Below are positions 32,440 through 41,991 of a DNA stretch of 49,429 nt, one piece after another (within the stretch, counting starts at the first letter, position 1; each line of letters begins with the position of its first letter). The stretch covers positions 1 to 49,429 of the forward strand of contig JAGSHF010000003.1 in NCBI GenBank assembly GCA_023954685.1, read 5' to 3'. The stretch is from Flavobacteriaceae bacterium (GTDB taxonomy: Bacteria; Bacteroidota; Bacteroidia; Flavobacteriales; Flavobacteriaceae). The notes beneath the pieces are model-generated. The model did not search any database, was not told the DNA's origin, and saw nothing but the letters and a program-made list of their open reading frames with translations. Both the position numbers and the translations under genes were made by a program.

Positions 32440-33312
32440 TTAATCCTTATATTCTTTTCGCTTAATAAATCGTGCTGTTATTATTTTTATATCTTTAAGA
32501 GGCTTGTCCCTTTCATTTGTTTTCATAACAGCAATTTTATCTACAACATCCATACCACTAACAACCTGACCGAAAACCGTATAATTTTGATCTAAATGTG
32601 CAGCTCCTCCTTCAGTTTTGTATGTTATCCTGTGAGCTTCTGGATAACTATATTTTGGCATAGATTCCAATTCAATTTCAGTTAATGAATCCAATTGTTT
32701 TTTAATGCTTTCGTATTGTGTTTCCTTGGATTTATCCCAATTATCAAATAAGCCTTGCAATTTTTGCTGCAACTTTTTTTGCTTAGGATTATTGATAACA
32801 TTATTGTAAGCCAGCCATTTGTTAATTCTTCCCACGGCAATATCTAATGTACTGTCATTGTAAACACGTCCTTGGACGATGGTGAATTGTGTGCTGCTTG
32901 ATTCCCTATTTGGGTTGGTATTGTCACCTTCTCGCGCCGCATTAAGTGCACCGCGTTTATGAAATAAATTAGGTTGAAATTCTGGCGGTATTCTATAAGG
33001 CAAATCTGTTTCACCGGGTACTTTATCCGATGTCAACTTCTTAGTTTCTGGATCACCTGTTTGAATTATGAAATTTTCAATTACTCTATGAAAAGATAAG
33101 CCATCATAGAATTTGTCATTAACTAATTTGATAAAGTTATCACGATGCTGAGGTGTTTCATCTGAGAGTCGCATGATAATGATTCCAGCATCTGTAACCA
33201 TTTCAATATCTTTGTTAAGATCACTTTTTTCAACTTTGTTTTGAGCATTACTATTGAAGCTAATCATTAATGAAAAAGATAATATTAGGGATCTAATAGA
33301 GATTTTATACAT
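32440..33312 (-). CDS. Secreted cyclophilin-type peptidyl-prolyl isomerase
   Basis: Signal peptide; FHRVIENFIIQTGDPE, GALNAAREGDNTNPNRESSSTQFTIV, YTVFGQVVSGMDVVDKIA; insertion between the last two blocks. Confidence 0.92.
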   Translation of the reverse strand: MYKISIRSLILSFSLMISFNSNAQNKVEKSDLNKDIEMVTDAGIIIMRLSDETPQHRDNFIKLVNDKFYDGLSFHRVIENFIIQTGDPETKKLTSDKVPGETDLPYRIPPEFQPNLFHKRGALNAAREGDNTNPNRESSSTQFTIVQGRVYNDSTLDIAVGRINKWLAYNNVINNPKQKKLQQKLQGLFDNWDKSKETQYESIKKQLDSLTEIELESMPKYSYPEAHRITYKTEGGAAHLDQNYTVFGQVVSGMDVVDKIAVMKTNERDKPLKDIKIITARFIKRKEYKD

Positions 33313-33325
33313 TGCAGTGTATGGT

Positions 33326-34828
33326 TTATTCGGTTAAAAATTTTCTAATATCATTAGATAACTTTATTAAATCTGGTTCATGCGTATACATCATATGACC
33401 ACCTTCATAGTAGGTCATACTTACACGTTCTCGAACAATGCCATTTCTAGAAAAAGTGTATTCGGCATCAAAAAATGGTGTTATTAAATCATAATAACCA
33501 CTTGCAACCAATACTTTCATTGCTGTATTTCTGCGCATGACTTTACCTAATTGTGGCGCAGTGTTAACTGGCATTGGTTCCCAATAGGATCCATCAGGTA
33601 CTGTTCTCCAGCGCCATTTAGAACCTATACTCCCGTTTGACGTTAAATAAGGTCTGTTCATTTCAATATTTAAGGCAGATGCATAATAGTGGTTGAGGGC
33701 AGCAGTATATGCCGCACTAATTTGATACGAAGCCGGATCTCCCAGGTTAGGTCCTTCAGAAACATCATCGGCCTCATCTCCCATAAATCTGCCATCAAGC
33801 CTACCTATAGCAAAACCTTTTTCTGCCAATAGATTTTTCTGAAAGCGATGCATTAAGATGCGATTATTAGATCTTGAAATATAGGCCTTATCTAAACCGG
33901 TAAAATAGGCCAGTTTTTCAGCTATGCTATTTTCCTCTGAAGCACTTAAAAGCGAACCTTTATAAAGTGCAGGCCCATAAGTATTGTACGTAAAATCACG
34001 AGATTCATCAACAAATGCTTCTAGTGATTTACCTCGACCGGCTTTTTTATGATACCAAGCAGTGGCAGCCATACTGGGCAAATATGTAAGATATGATGTG
34101 ATATTATCGTGCATGGATGTAGAACCATCATAGTCTAATGCTTGAGAGATAAGAATCAATCCATTGAGAGCCATATTTTGCCCGCCATTTTCTAAAACAT
34201 TAGCAACGGCTGCGGCACGTGTTGTGCCGTAACTTTCACCAGCCATATACTTAGGTGAATTCCATCGTTTATTCTCTGTTATCCATTGACGCATAAATTT
34301 AGCAATTGACGTCGCATCTTCATTCAATCCCCAATAATCGTCAACTTTTCCATTTCCTATTACACGGCTATAGCCGGTGCCAATGGGGTCAATAAAAACG
34401 AAATCAGTAAGGTCTAATAAACCATTAGTATTGGTTTCAAGTTTGAAAGGAGCCGCACCGTCATCAGATTTTGCATCAGAATCTACTTTAACCAGTTGGG
34501 GGCCAAATAAGCCCATATGAAGCCATACGGAAGCCGAACCCGGCCCGCCATTAAAGACAAATGTTACAGGACGGTTTGAGGATTGAACATCATCTTGTAT
34601 ATAGGCTACAGACCATAAAGAAGCGACGGGTTCTCCGTCATTATTTTTAAGATAAGTTTCTTTTGCTACAGCTGTATAACTTATGGTCTTATTGCCAAAA
34701 ACGCCTTTGTGTTGTGTTACAAAAGATTTTGCTTCAGGAATTGGTTTTGAGTCTATTTGTTCCGCTTCTTGAGAAAACACAAACAAACATGAAAGGCATA
34801 ATATTATTGCCAAATAATTATTTTTCAT
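33326..34828 (-). CDS. Secreted S10 family serine carboxypeptidase-like peptidase
   Basis: FVFNGGPGSASVWLHMGLFGP, AGESYGTTRAA, C-terminal GYYDLITP and GGHMMY. Confidence 0.93.
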   Translation of the reverse strand: MKNNYLAIILCLSCLFVFSQEAEQIDSKPIPEAKSFVTQHKGVFGNKTISYTAVAKETYLKNNDGEPVASLWSVAYIQDDVQSSNRPVTFVFNGGPGSASVWLHMGLFGPQLVKVDSDAKSDDGAAPFKLETNTNGLLDLTDFVFIDPIGTGYSRVIGNGKVDDYWGLNEDATSIAKFMRQWITENKRWNSPKYMAGESYGTTRAAAVANVLENGGQNMALNGLILISQALDYDGSTSMHDNITSYLTYLPSMAATAWYHKKAGRGKSLEAFVDESRDFTYNTYGPALYKGSLLSASEENSIAEKLAYFTGLDKAYISRSNNRILMHRFQKNLLAEKGFAIGRLDGRFMGDEADDVSEGPNLGDPASYQISAAYTAALNHYYASALNIEMNRPYLTSNGSIGSKWRWRTVPDGSYWEPMPVNTAPQLGKVMRRNTAMKVLVASGYYDLITPFFDAEYTFSRNGIVRERVSMTYYEGGHMMYTHEPDLIKLSNDIRKFLTE

Positions 34829-34848
34829 ACTATGGATTTTAATCTCAG

Positions 34849-36396
34849 TTAATCGTATTTTTTATCATTTGTTTTTCTTGGTAATTTTTCTTCTCGCTGC
34901 GATGTTTGCCATATAAAATAGGCAATGATCGTTGCTGCTTGTTTAAGATCCTCAGCCACCAAATGATCAAAATTATCCATGTTAGAGTGATGTGTTTTAG
35001 TAGAATACGCAATTGGTTCTTGAATGAACTGAAACCCTGGGATTCCCGCTATATCAAATGCTAAATGATCTGTACCTCCGGTGTTGCCTAAACTAATGGT
35101 GGAAGCATCTAGCTTGTGAAAAGGTTTAAACCATTCTCTAAAAATGGGAGATACCGCTTGATTACCTTGTAGGTAAATCCCTCTAATTTTTCCAGTACCA
35201 TTATCCATATTATAATAAGCTGAAACATTTTTCTGAGCTTGTTTTAATGTTGAAACACTAAACCCGTCCAAATTGGCATAATGTTTACCTACATATTTAC
35301 GTGAGCCAAAAAGCCCTTGCTCTTCACCTGTCCAAAGAGCGATTCTTAATGTACGCCTTGGTTGGATACCCGTTTCTTTGATCGTCTCTATAAGAATTCT
35401 TGCAGCTTCCATCATAACTGCTGAACCAGAGCCATTGTCGGTGGCGCCAGTGCCGGCATGCCATGAATCAAAATGAGCACCAAACATCACCACTTCATCT
35501 TTAAGATCTGTACCAGGAATTTCTGCAATAATATTGTTTTCATTGCCTTCTGGGTTTGTATATTTTGATTGAGAGTCTACGCTGAGGCTAACAGGGACTC
35601 CTTTTTGAATCATTCTAAAAATACGGTTATAGTGTTCAATTGCTAAAGTGATTTGCGGTACAACATATTTATCGTTATCACGTGCATTACCTTCGGCAGT
35701 TCTAGCCCCAGAAACAAAGACAGTTCCTAAGTCACCTTTATAACTTCTATCTAAAACAGCAATTGGTTTTTCTGCCTCTAACAATTGATAAGTTGCTTGT
35801 CTTAATGTAAGTCCAGAGTTTCTGCCAAAGCCACTAAAATTTCTTGGTGCAGGAGTATTTGCATTGGCTAATTTTAAAAGACTCTCACTATCATGACGTG
35901 TTGCTGTTGCCTCAAAAGCTTCTTCTACGGGTCTAATACTATCTAGTAAAACAAATTTTCCTGCGAGTTTGCCTTCGTATTGTTTTAAATCTTCAATTTT
36001 TTTTGCATCTAAATAAATAACGTCACCACTTCCAGTTGTAGGAGCAGACCAAGCTTTTGGATAAGCAAGAATTGGCCAATACGTTGGTGATTGGGCATGC
36101 ATTTCAAAATGTGTCATGTCCCAACCACGTCCAAAGCCCTCCCATTGTTGGAGTTCTGAATTTTTCATCCCCATTTTTGAAAGCTCATCTTTTGCCCATT
36201 CAGCTGCATTTTTGAGCCCAGTGGATCCTGTGAGGCGTTGACCGTAAACATCGGTCATCCAACTGGCTATGTCCATGACTTGGCTATTTTCCATGCCGTG
36301 TTTCTTGATTATATCAGCAATATCATCTGTTTTAGTATCTTGAGCATAGCTACTAATCGATAGCGCTATTGCAAATAGTATTAGTATTTTTTTCAT
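34849..36396 (-). CDS. Secreted M28-type metallopeptidase
   Basis: GAHFDSWHAGTGATDNGSGSAVMMEAARIL, WTGEEQGLFGSRKYV, GGTDHLAFDIAGIPGFQF. Confidence 0.92.
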   Translation of the reverse strand: MKKILILFAIALSISSYAQDTKTDDIADIIKKHGMENSQVMDIASWMTDVYGQRLTGSTGLKNAAEWAKDELSKMGMKNSELQQWEGFGRGWDMTHFEMHAQSPTYWPILAYPKAWSAPTTGSGDVIYLDAKKIEDLKQYEGKLAGKFVLLDSIRPVEEAFEATATRHDSESLLKLANANTPAPRNFSGFGRNSGLTLRQATYQLLEAEKPIAVLDRSYKGDLGTVFVSGARTAEGNARDNDKYVVPQITLAIEHYNRIFRMIQKGVPVSLSVDSQSKYTNPEGNENNIIAEIPGTDLKDEVVMFGAHFDSWHAGTGATDNGSGSAVMMEAARILIETIKETGIQPRRTLRIALWTGEEQGLFGSRKYVGKHYANLDGFSVSTLKQAQKNVSAYYNMDNGTGKIRGIYLQGNQAVSPIFREWFKPFHKLDASTISLGNTGGTDHLAFDIAGIPGFQFIQEPIAYSTKTHHSNMDNFDHLVAEDLKQAATIIAYFIWQTSQREEKLPRKTNDKKYD

Positions 36397-36414
36397 GTTG
36401 GTATATGATTGTGA

Positions 36415-37308
36415 TTAGTTAATTAGTTTCATTGTTTCTCCAGCACTTATTTTAAAAGGCAAAACATTTTGACGTGGCGGGTAAAGACATGTTGTAAATT
36501 CTGAAAAGGCACAGGGTGGATTATAAAGTTTGTTAAAATCGATCATGACGACACCGTCTGTCTCAGGTAAATCTAAATACATGTATCGACCTCCACCATA
36601 TGTGTTTTCAACAGAAGATTCATCACTTACCATAGTAAAACCATTTTCACCAACATCTAAAGTATAAGATTCCTCTTTATATATAAATGTTACTTTGCCT
36701 ATAAAATCAACGCTACGCTTACCGTCTACTTCCGCTTTTACTACTTCTGATTTTAGACTTTTAAAATATGAAAACTGAGCTTCAAAGATAAATTCCGAAT
36801 TCAATTCAAACCATTCATAACCTTTAAAGGCATTAATAAATGGATTCTTTGCATCCCAGACTCTTAGGTATTTTTGACCTGATCTCGTAATAATCTGCCA
36901 ACTTAAGCGGTTATGTTTTATTTTTTGAGAACTACCATATTTATCAAAGTTTAAACTAGTATTAACAATACTATCCTTCGCATTAGACTTGATAACAATG
37001 TTTTCTGAAGCATTAAATATCAAACGGTTATTATCTACTATAATACTGCCAATTGTTTTAGGGATATCATCAATATTAAAAACAAAAGTGTTTTTTTTAT
37101 CACTGCCAAATGTGGTTGTGTCATCTTCTATTTTATATAAAGCAATTAATTGAAGATAATTGTTTTTGCGCTCTTTTGTTTTGGAGTCTAAAAATGCTTT
37201 CCAATTATATTGATATGCACTATCAATTACAAAACGTTGATTTTCTTTTTTGCAAGATGCAAGTAAAAAAACAATCAATACAATTTGTAAATATTTCATG
37301 GTTAGCAA
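36415..37308 (-). CDS. DUF1684 family lipoprotein
   Basis: LLASC lipobox; C-terminal GGGRYMYLDLPETDGVVMIDFNKLYNPPCAFSEFTTCLYPPRQNVLPFKI. Confidence 0.9.
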   Translation of the reverse strand: MLTMKYLQIVLIVFLLASCKKENQRFVIDSAYQYNWKAFLDSKTKERKNNYLQLIALYKIEDDTTTFGSDKKNTFVFNIDDIPKTIGSIIVDNNRLIFNASENIVIKSNAKDSIVNTSLNFDKYGSSQKIKHNRLSWQIITRSGQKYLRVWDAKNPFINAFKGYEWFELNSEFIFEAQFSYFKSLKSEVVKAEVDGKRSVDFIGKVTFIYKEESYTLDVGENGFTMVSDESSVENTYGGGRYMYLDLPETDGVVMIDFNKLYNPPCAFSEFTTCLYPPRQNVLPFKISAGETMKLIN

Positions 37309-37448
37309 ATGAGCCTAGAAAGTTAAAGAATTTAAATTAAAAGATTTTGAGATATATTAATTTTATTAGAATTACCTTGGTATCGGTAACTTTTTTCATT
37401 TAGATTCGTCATAAAGTTATTAAACTAAAATGAGGTTAATTTTATTAG

Positions 37449-37997
37449 ATGAAACTATTTGCAAAGGAAGTTGTGAGTTCAATAAAAAATATAGGTGCTA
37501 TAGCGCCAAGTTCTAAGTATTTAGCAAAGGATATAATTAAGCATATAGATTTTAAAGAAAATCAAGTTATCTTAGAATTTGGTTGTGGTAATGGGGCAAT
37601 AACAAGACAAGTTTTAAAACAAATACCTGCTAGCTCTAGATTAATTTCACTTGAAATTAATGAACCATTTTTAAAACATTGTCAAAATTCATTTAGTATT
37701 TACAAAAATTTTGAAATTTATAATCATTCAGCTATTGAGTTTGATGTGCTTTTAAAACAATTACAAATAGAAAAAGTAGATTACTTAATTTCTAGTTTAC
37801 CTCTTGCTATTTTGCCAAAAACAGATTTGGATGACTTGTTTAAAAAAATACCCAATTACCTAGAAAACAATGGAAGCTTTCTACAATATCAATATAGTTT
37901 GAATAAATACAAGTATTTGAAAACAGTATTTGATTCTGTAAAGTTAGATTTTACACCAATAAATTTGCCCCCAGCATTTATTTATAGATGCGTATAA
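37449..37997 (+). CDS. Class I SAM-dependent methyltransferase (phospholipid N-methyltransferase/KsgA-like)
   Basis: GAIAPSSKYLAKDII, VILEFGCGNGAITRQVLK, NGSFLQYQYS. Confidence 0.82.
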   Translation: MKLFAKEVVSSIKNIGAIAPSSKYLAKDIIKHIDFKENQVILEFGCGNGAITRQVLKQIPASSRLISLEINEPFLKHCQNSFSIYKNFEIYNHSAIEFDVLLKQLQIEKVDYLISSLPLAILPKTDLDDLFKKIPNYLENNGSFLQYQYSLNKYKYLKTVFDSVKLDFTPINLPPAFIYRCV

Positions 37998-38500
37998 AAG
38001 TTTATTCTTTGACTTACGCTTAGCTTTAAAATCATCACTAGCTTGTACAAACGCTATTTCATTAGTATCACTATCTTCCTTTCAACAAATTTTAAGCCCT
38101 TAAGAGTTTTAAAATTTAATTTTTGCTGTGTTATAAGTCTTAGCTCATATTCTTGTTAACCTAAAAAAACTTTTGTCTTTATCAACTATGGCAACATCAA
38201 GCCCAGCCTTAGGGATAGTTTATATATTGGTATCAAAATTTTTATCAATGTTTTATAGGAGAACATCTTCTTTTGCTGAAAAATTGATAATCTAGACCCG
38301 GAATAAAAGTAGAACGATTCATTTTTTCATTTGTCAAGTTTAAATGAAGGTTGTTAAGAGGGAAGGGGTGATTGAGTTTCTTTTTTTATTTATAGTTAAT
38401 AATATTACAGGTCATCCGTCAAAAATTACAGTTGGGTAAAATGCTTTTTAAAATAGAATGATGCTGTTGCATATTTGTACCATAATTAAAAATCATTAAT
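37998..38500 (-). pseudogene. Possible decayed gene remnant
   Basis: Minus-strand fragments such as NRSTFIPGLDYQFFS, TIPKAGLDVAIVDKDKSFFRLTRI and EDSDTNEIAFVQASDDFKAKRKSKNK, interrupted by stops/frameshifts. Confidence 0.3.
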
Positions 38501-38501
38501 C

Positions 38502-39119
38502 ATGCAAAAACTAATAATTATCACAATGATGTTTGTCACAGCACTTGTCACATCACAAACCAATTATGAAAAAGGAATGCAAAAGGCCTTTGAGCTTTGG
38601 AGTACAAATCCTATCGAAGCCTCTAATTTATTTGAACGTATAGCAACAGCAGAAACTGACAATTGGTTGCCCCCATATTATGCTGCACAAGTTTTAATTG
38701 TTGATAGCTTTAATGAGAAAGACAAAGAAAAACTTGAAGCTAAATTAAATAAAGCTCAGGATTTAGTATATGACGCCTCGGCTATTTCAAAACAAAATTC
38801 AGAAATTTTGGTACTTCAAGCGATGTTACATACTGCGTATGTCGCTTATGACGGGGCAAACTATGGGATGAAACTTTCTCCTAAAATCACTGCACTCTAT
38901 GCACAAGCAAAACAAATAGATCCGAAAAATCCTAGAGTGATATTTGGAAAAGCAGAGTGGGATATGGGTAGTGCTCAGTTTTTTGGACAAGACACAGCTC
39001 CATTTTGTAAAGATATTGAGAGTGCCTTGGAACTTTTTGCTAACTTTAAACCAGAAACTCAATTTCACCCGAATTGGGGAAAAGATAGAGCTGAACAAGT
39101 ACTAAATAACTGCAAATAA
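38502..39119 (+). CDS. Secreted TPR-like hypothetical protein
   Basis: Signal peptide and alpha-helical repeat character; immediately upstream of the LytS-type kinase. Confidence 0.65.
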   Translation: MQKLIIITMMFVTALVTSQTNYEKGMQKAFELWSTNPIEASNLFERIATAETDNWLPPYYAAQVLIVDSFNEKDKEKLEAKLNKAQDLVYDASAISKQNSEILVLQAMLHTAYVAYDGANYGMKLSPKITALYAQAKQIDPKNPRVIFGKAEWDMGSAQFFGQDTAPFCKDIESALELFANFKPETQFHPNWGKDRAEQVLNNCK

Positions 39120-39128
39120 AAATTAGAA

Positions 39129-40520
39129 ATGAAGAAGCTTATTAGAATAGTATCCATTAGCCTTTTGATCGCTTTCATATTATTTATTATAGATATATTA
39201 TTTGATTACGCTTCAAATAAAGATCTTGATTATAATTTTAAACCGATTGAGATCTTTGGCTTCGGTTTTATGTATAGTGCAATACTAGTTAAGACTTATG
39301 GTTATTTTGTAATGTATAGTTTGCCATTGACAATAGTAAATTCTTCATATTTTGCATATTTAAATCATCAAGTAGTTTGGAATCGATATAAGAAATACCG
39401 TCTAGCCATTGGTTTTTGTGGTTCTGTTATAATCACAATTGGGACGCTTTTTTTAGTAAGAATATTTCATAGAATGGTTTTGGATGGTGTTAGTTATGAT
39501 GAATTTCTGGACACCGAGAGATTAACGTTTTATTATACGGCGCTGATAATAACAATTGTGGCATCATTATTTTTTCATGCCTTTTATTTTTATCAACAGT
39601 TACAAAAGAATAAGATAAAAGAGCAAAAAGTAATAGCAGGTACAGCAAGTGCTAAATTTGATGCTTTAAAAAATCAGTTGGACCCTCATTTTCTATTTAA
39701 TAGTTTAAATGTACTCACGAGTTTAATTGAAGAAAACCCTGAAAATGCACAAAAATTTACAACGAGCCTTTCTAAAGTATATCGTTATGTGCTGGAACAA
39801 AAGAACAAAGAGTTAGTGACTGTTGATGAAGAATTGGCATTTGCAAAAACCTATATGTCGCTCTTAAAAATGCGCTTTGAGGATAGTATTATTTTTGAAA
39901 TTCCAAAAGCTGCGTTAAATCCAGAAAGTAAGGTTGTACCATTATCACTTCAACTATTATTAGAGAATGCTGTGAAGCATAATATGGTAACAACCAGTAA
40001 ACCATTGCATATTAAAATATTTGAGAAGAACGGTTTGTTGGTTGTTGAAAATAATTTACAACTTAAACAAATCGTGAAAAAAAGTAGTGGTGTTGGTTTA
40101 GAAAATATTAGACAGCGCTATGATTTATTAACAGATAAAAAAGTAAATATCAATCAACAAGCTGAAAGTTTTGCAGTAGCAATACCGGTGCTTACAAAAC
40201 AAATATCAATCATGAGAACGCAAACAAAAGAGCAATATGACGATAGTTATGTCCGTGCTCGTAAACACGTAGAAGAAGTAAAAGAATTTTATTACAGCCT
40301 AATTTCATATGTTGTAGTTATACCATTTTTAGCATTCATAAATTACTGGACATCCTGGCATTATCAGTGGTTTTGGTGGCCAATGTTTGGTTGGGGAATC
40401 GGGTTAACTTTTCACGCATACAAAGTATATGTTAACGATGGTGTGTTAGGTCGTAATTGGGAGCGCAAGAAAATTGAAGAATTAATGAGAGAAGAAGAAA
40501 AAAATAACCGTTGGAATTAA
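39129..40520 (+). CDS. LytS/YehU-type histidine kinase with C-terminal 2TM domain
   Basis: LKNQLDPHFLFNSLNVLTSLI (His_kinase), LLLENAVKHN; C-terminal RARKHVEEVKEFYYSLISYV...GWGIGLTFHAYKVYVNDGVLGRNWERKKIEELM. Confidence 0.92.
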   Translation: MKKLIRIVSISLLIAFILFIIDILFDYASNKDLDYNFKPIEIFGFGFMYSAILVKTYGYFVMYSLPLTIVNSSYFAYLNHQVVWNRYKKYRLAIGFCGSVIITIGTLFLVRIFHRMVLDGVSYDEFLDTERLTFYYTALIITIVASLFFHAFYFYQQLQKNKIKEQKVIAGTASAKFDALKNQLDPHFLFNSLNVLTSLIEENPENAQKFTTSLSKVYRYVLEQKNKELVTVDEELAFAKTYMSLLKMRFEDSIIFEIPKAALNPESKVVPLSLQLLLENAVKHNMVTTSKPLHIKIFEKNGLLVVENNLQLKQIVKKSSGVGLENIRQRYDLLTDKKVNINQQAESFAVAIPVLTKQISIMRTQTKEQYDDSYVRARKHVEEVKEFYYSLISYVVVIPFLAFINYWTSWHYQWFWWPMFGWGIGLTFHAYKVYVNDGVLGRNWERKKIEELMREEEKNNRWN

Positions 40521-40531
40521 ACTTAGAAATT

Positions 40532-40858
40532 ATGGACTATTCAGATAAAGAAAAGAAATATATAAAAGTTAAGGCTCGCGTTGAAAAACTAAGGTCATTT
40601 TACACCCATCTCACGGTATATATGGTTGTTAATGGAATTATTTATTCGATAAGAATTGTTAAAAATTTTCTCCGAGGAGAATCATTTATGGATGCCATTT
40701 TTGACTTTAGTATTTCTGGTATATGGTTGGTATGGGGAATTGTTTTAATTATACATGCCTTTTCAGTGTTTGGATTGCCACATATATTAGGTAACAATTG
40801 GGAAGAGGAAAAGATTAAGCAATTTATGGAAGAAGATAAACATAATAATTTTAAATAA
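40532..40858 (+). CDS. 2TM domain-containing protein (paralog 1)
   Basis: ARVEKLRSFYTHLTVYMVVN...LIIHAFSVFG...LGNNWEEEKIKQFM; ATG at 40532 preferred over TTG at 40511. Confidence 0.88.
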   Translation: MDYSDKEKKYIKVKARVEKLRSFYTHLTVYMVVNGIIYSIRIVKNFLRGESFMDAIFDFSISGIWLVWGIVLIIHAFSVFGLPHILGNNWEEEKIKQFMEEDKHNNFK

Positions 40859-40864
40859 AAGAAA

Positions 40865-41218
40865 ATGAAAAAGGATAATATAGAACCGTATAGAGAGGAG
40901 CAATCATGGAATGATTATAAAAAAGAAGAAGCTTATTTAAGAGCAAAAAAGAAACTGGATAAACTCATTGGGTTTTATTGGCACCTTGCAGTTTATATCG
41001 TTATAAATACATTTTTAATTATATTGATAACCACTAACTCAGATCAAGGTTTTTGGAATTTTGGAACTTTCGCAACTCCATTTTTTTGGGGCATAGGACT
41101 GCTTTTTCATTTTCTTGGCGTTTTTGGACCAGATTTTGTTTTCGGTAAAAATTGGGAAGAGAAAAAAATGAAAGAATACATGGAAAAAGATAAGGAAGAA
41201 TACAAACGTTTTCAATAA
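40865..41218 (+). CDS. 2TM domain-containing protein (paralog 2)
   Basis: RAKKKLDKLIGFYWHLAVYIVIN...FWGIGLLFHFLGVFG...FGKNWEEKKMKEYM. Confidence 0.88.
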   Translation: MKKDNIEPYREEQSWNDYKKEEAYLRAKKKLDKLIGFYWHLAVYIVINTFLIILITTNSDQGFWNFGTFATPFFWGIGLLFHFLGVFGPDFVFGKNWEEKKMKEYMEKDKEEYKRFQ

Positions 41219-41224
41219 AACATT

Positions 41225-41515
41225 ATGAATAAAAAGTATCTTCAAGCCAAGAAAAGAGTGAGGTCATTACAGTATTTTTATATTCATTTATTTTTATTTC
41301 TAATTGTAAATATTGCGTTAATGTTCAAACTTATTTTATTGGAAAAAGATGAAAGTTTAAACTTTTTTGTTTGGGTAGTTTTGAATTTTATGGTGACTTG
41401 GAGTATTGTAATGCTTGTTCATGTTTGGCTTATCTTTAAAGATAGTATTATTTTTAGTAGAGCCTATCAAAATAAGCTAACTCAGGAACTTATGAAAGCG
41501 AATCAAAAAGAATAG
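41225..41515 (+). CDS. 2TM domain-containing protein (divergent paralog 3)
   Basis: QAKKRVRSLQYFYIHLFLFLIVN...WSIVMLVHVWLIF; lacks the NWE(E)KK tail motif. Confidence 0.8.
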   Translation: MNKKYLQAKKRVRSLQYFYIHLFLFLIVNIALMFKLILLEKDESLNFFVWVVLNFMVTWSIVMLVHVWLIFKDSIIFSRAYQNKLTQELMKANQKE

Positions 41516-41517
41516 AT

Positions 41518-41991
41518 ATGCTTAATGATATTATTCATAGCAATATAGGTTGGTTTCATTTTATTACATCAGTATTGGCTTTATTAACGGGTACTATTGT
41601 GTTACTTAATGAAAAAGGAACAGGGTTTCACAAAAAGATAGGCTATGTTTATGTCATTTCAATGTTTGCCTTAAACTTTAGTTCTTTTTTTATTGTTAGT
41701 TTTGGAGGATTTAGCATATTTCATTTTTTTGCAATTGTGAGCTTATTAACGGTTCTTGGAGGTATGAGAGCGGTTTGGTTAAGGCATGTAAATTGGCTGG
41801 TAGCCCATTATTATTTTATGAGTTGGTCTGTAGTTGGATTGTATGCTGCGCTTTGGTCAGAAATTGGAACGCGATTTACATCAAATATGAAAGATTTCTG
41901 GTGGGTTGTAGTTTTGGTAACGGTGCTTACCATTGCAATTGGGGCGAGAATAATAAATAAAAACGGAAAAAAATTAAATTTAAGATCATGA
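41518..41991 (+). CDS. DUF2306-like small membrane protein
   Basis: Four TM segments; HFITSVLALLTGTIVLLNEKGTGFHKKIGYVYVISM pattern. Confidence 0.65.
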   Translation: MLNDIIHSNIGWFHFITSVLALLTGTIVLLNEKGTGFHKKIGYVYVISMFALNFSSFFIVSFGGFSIFHFFAIVSLLTVLGGMRAVWLRHVNWLVAHYYFMSWSVVGLYAALWSEIGTRFTSNMKDFWWVVVLVTVLTIAIGARIINKNGKKLNLRS

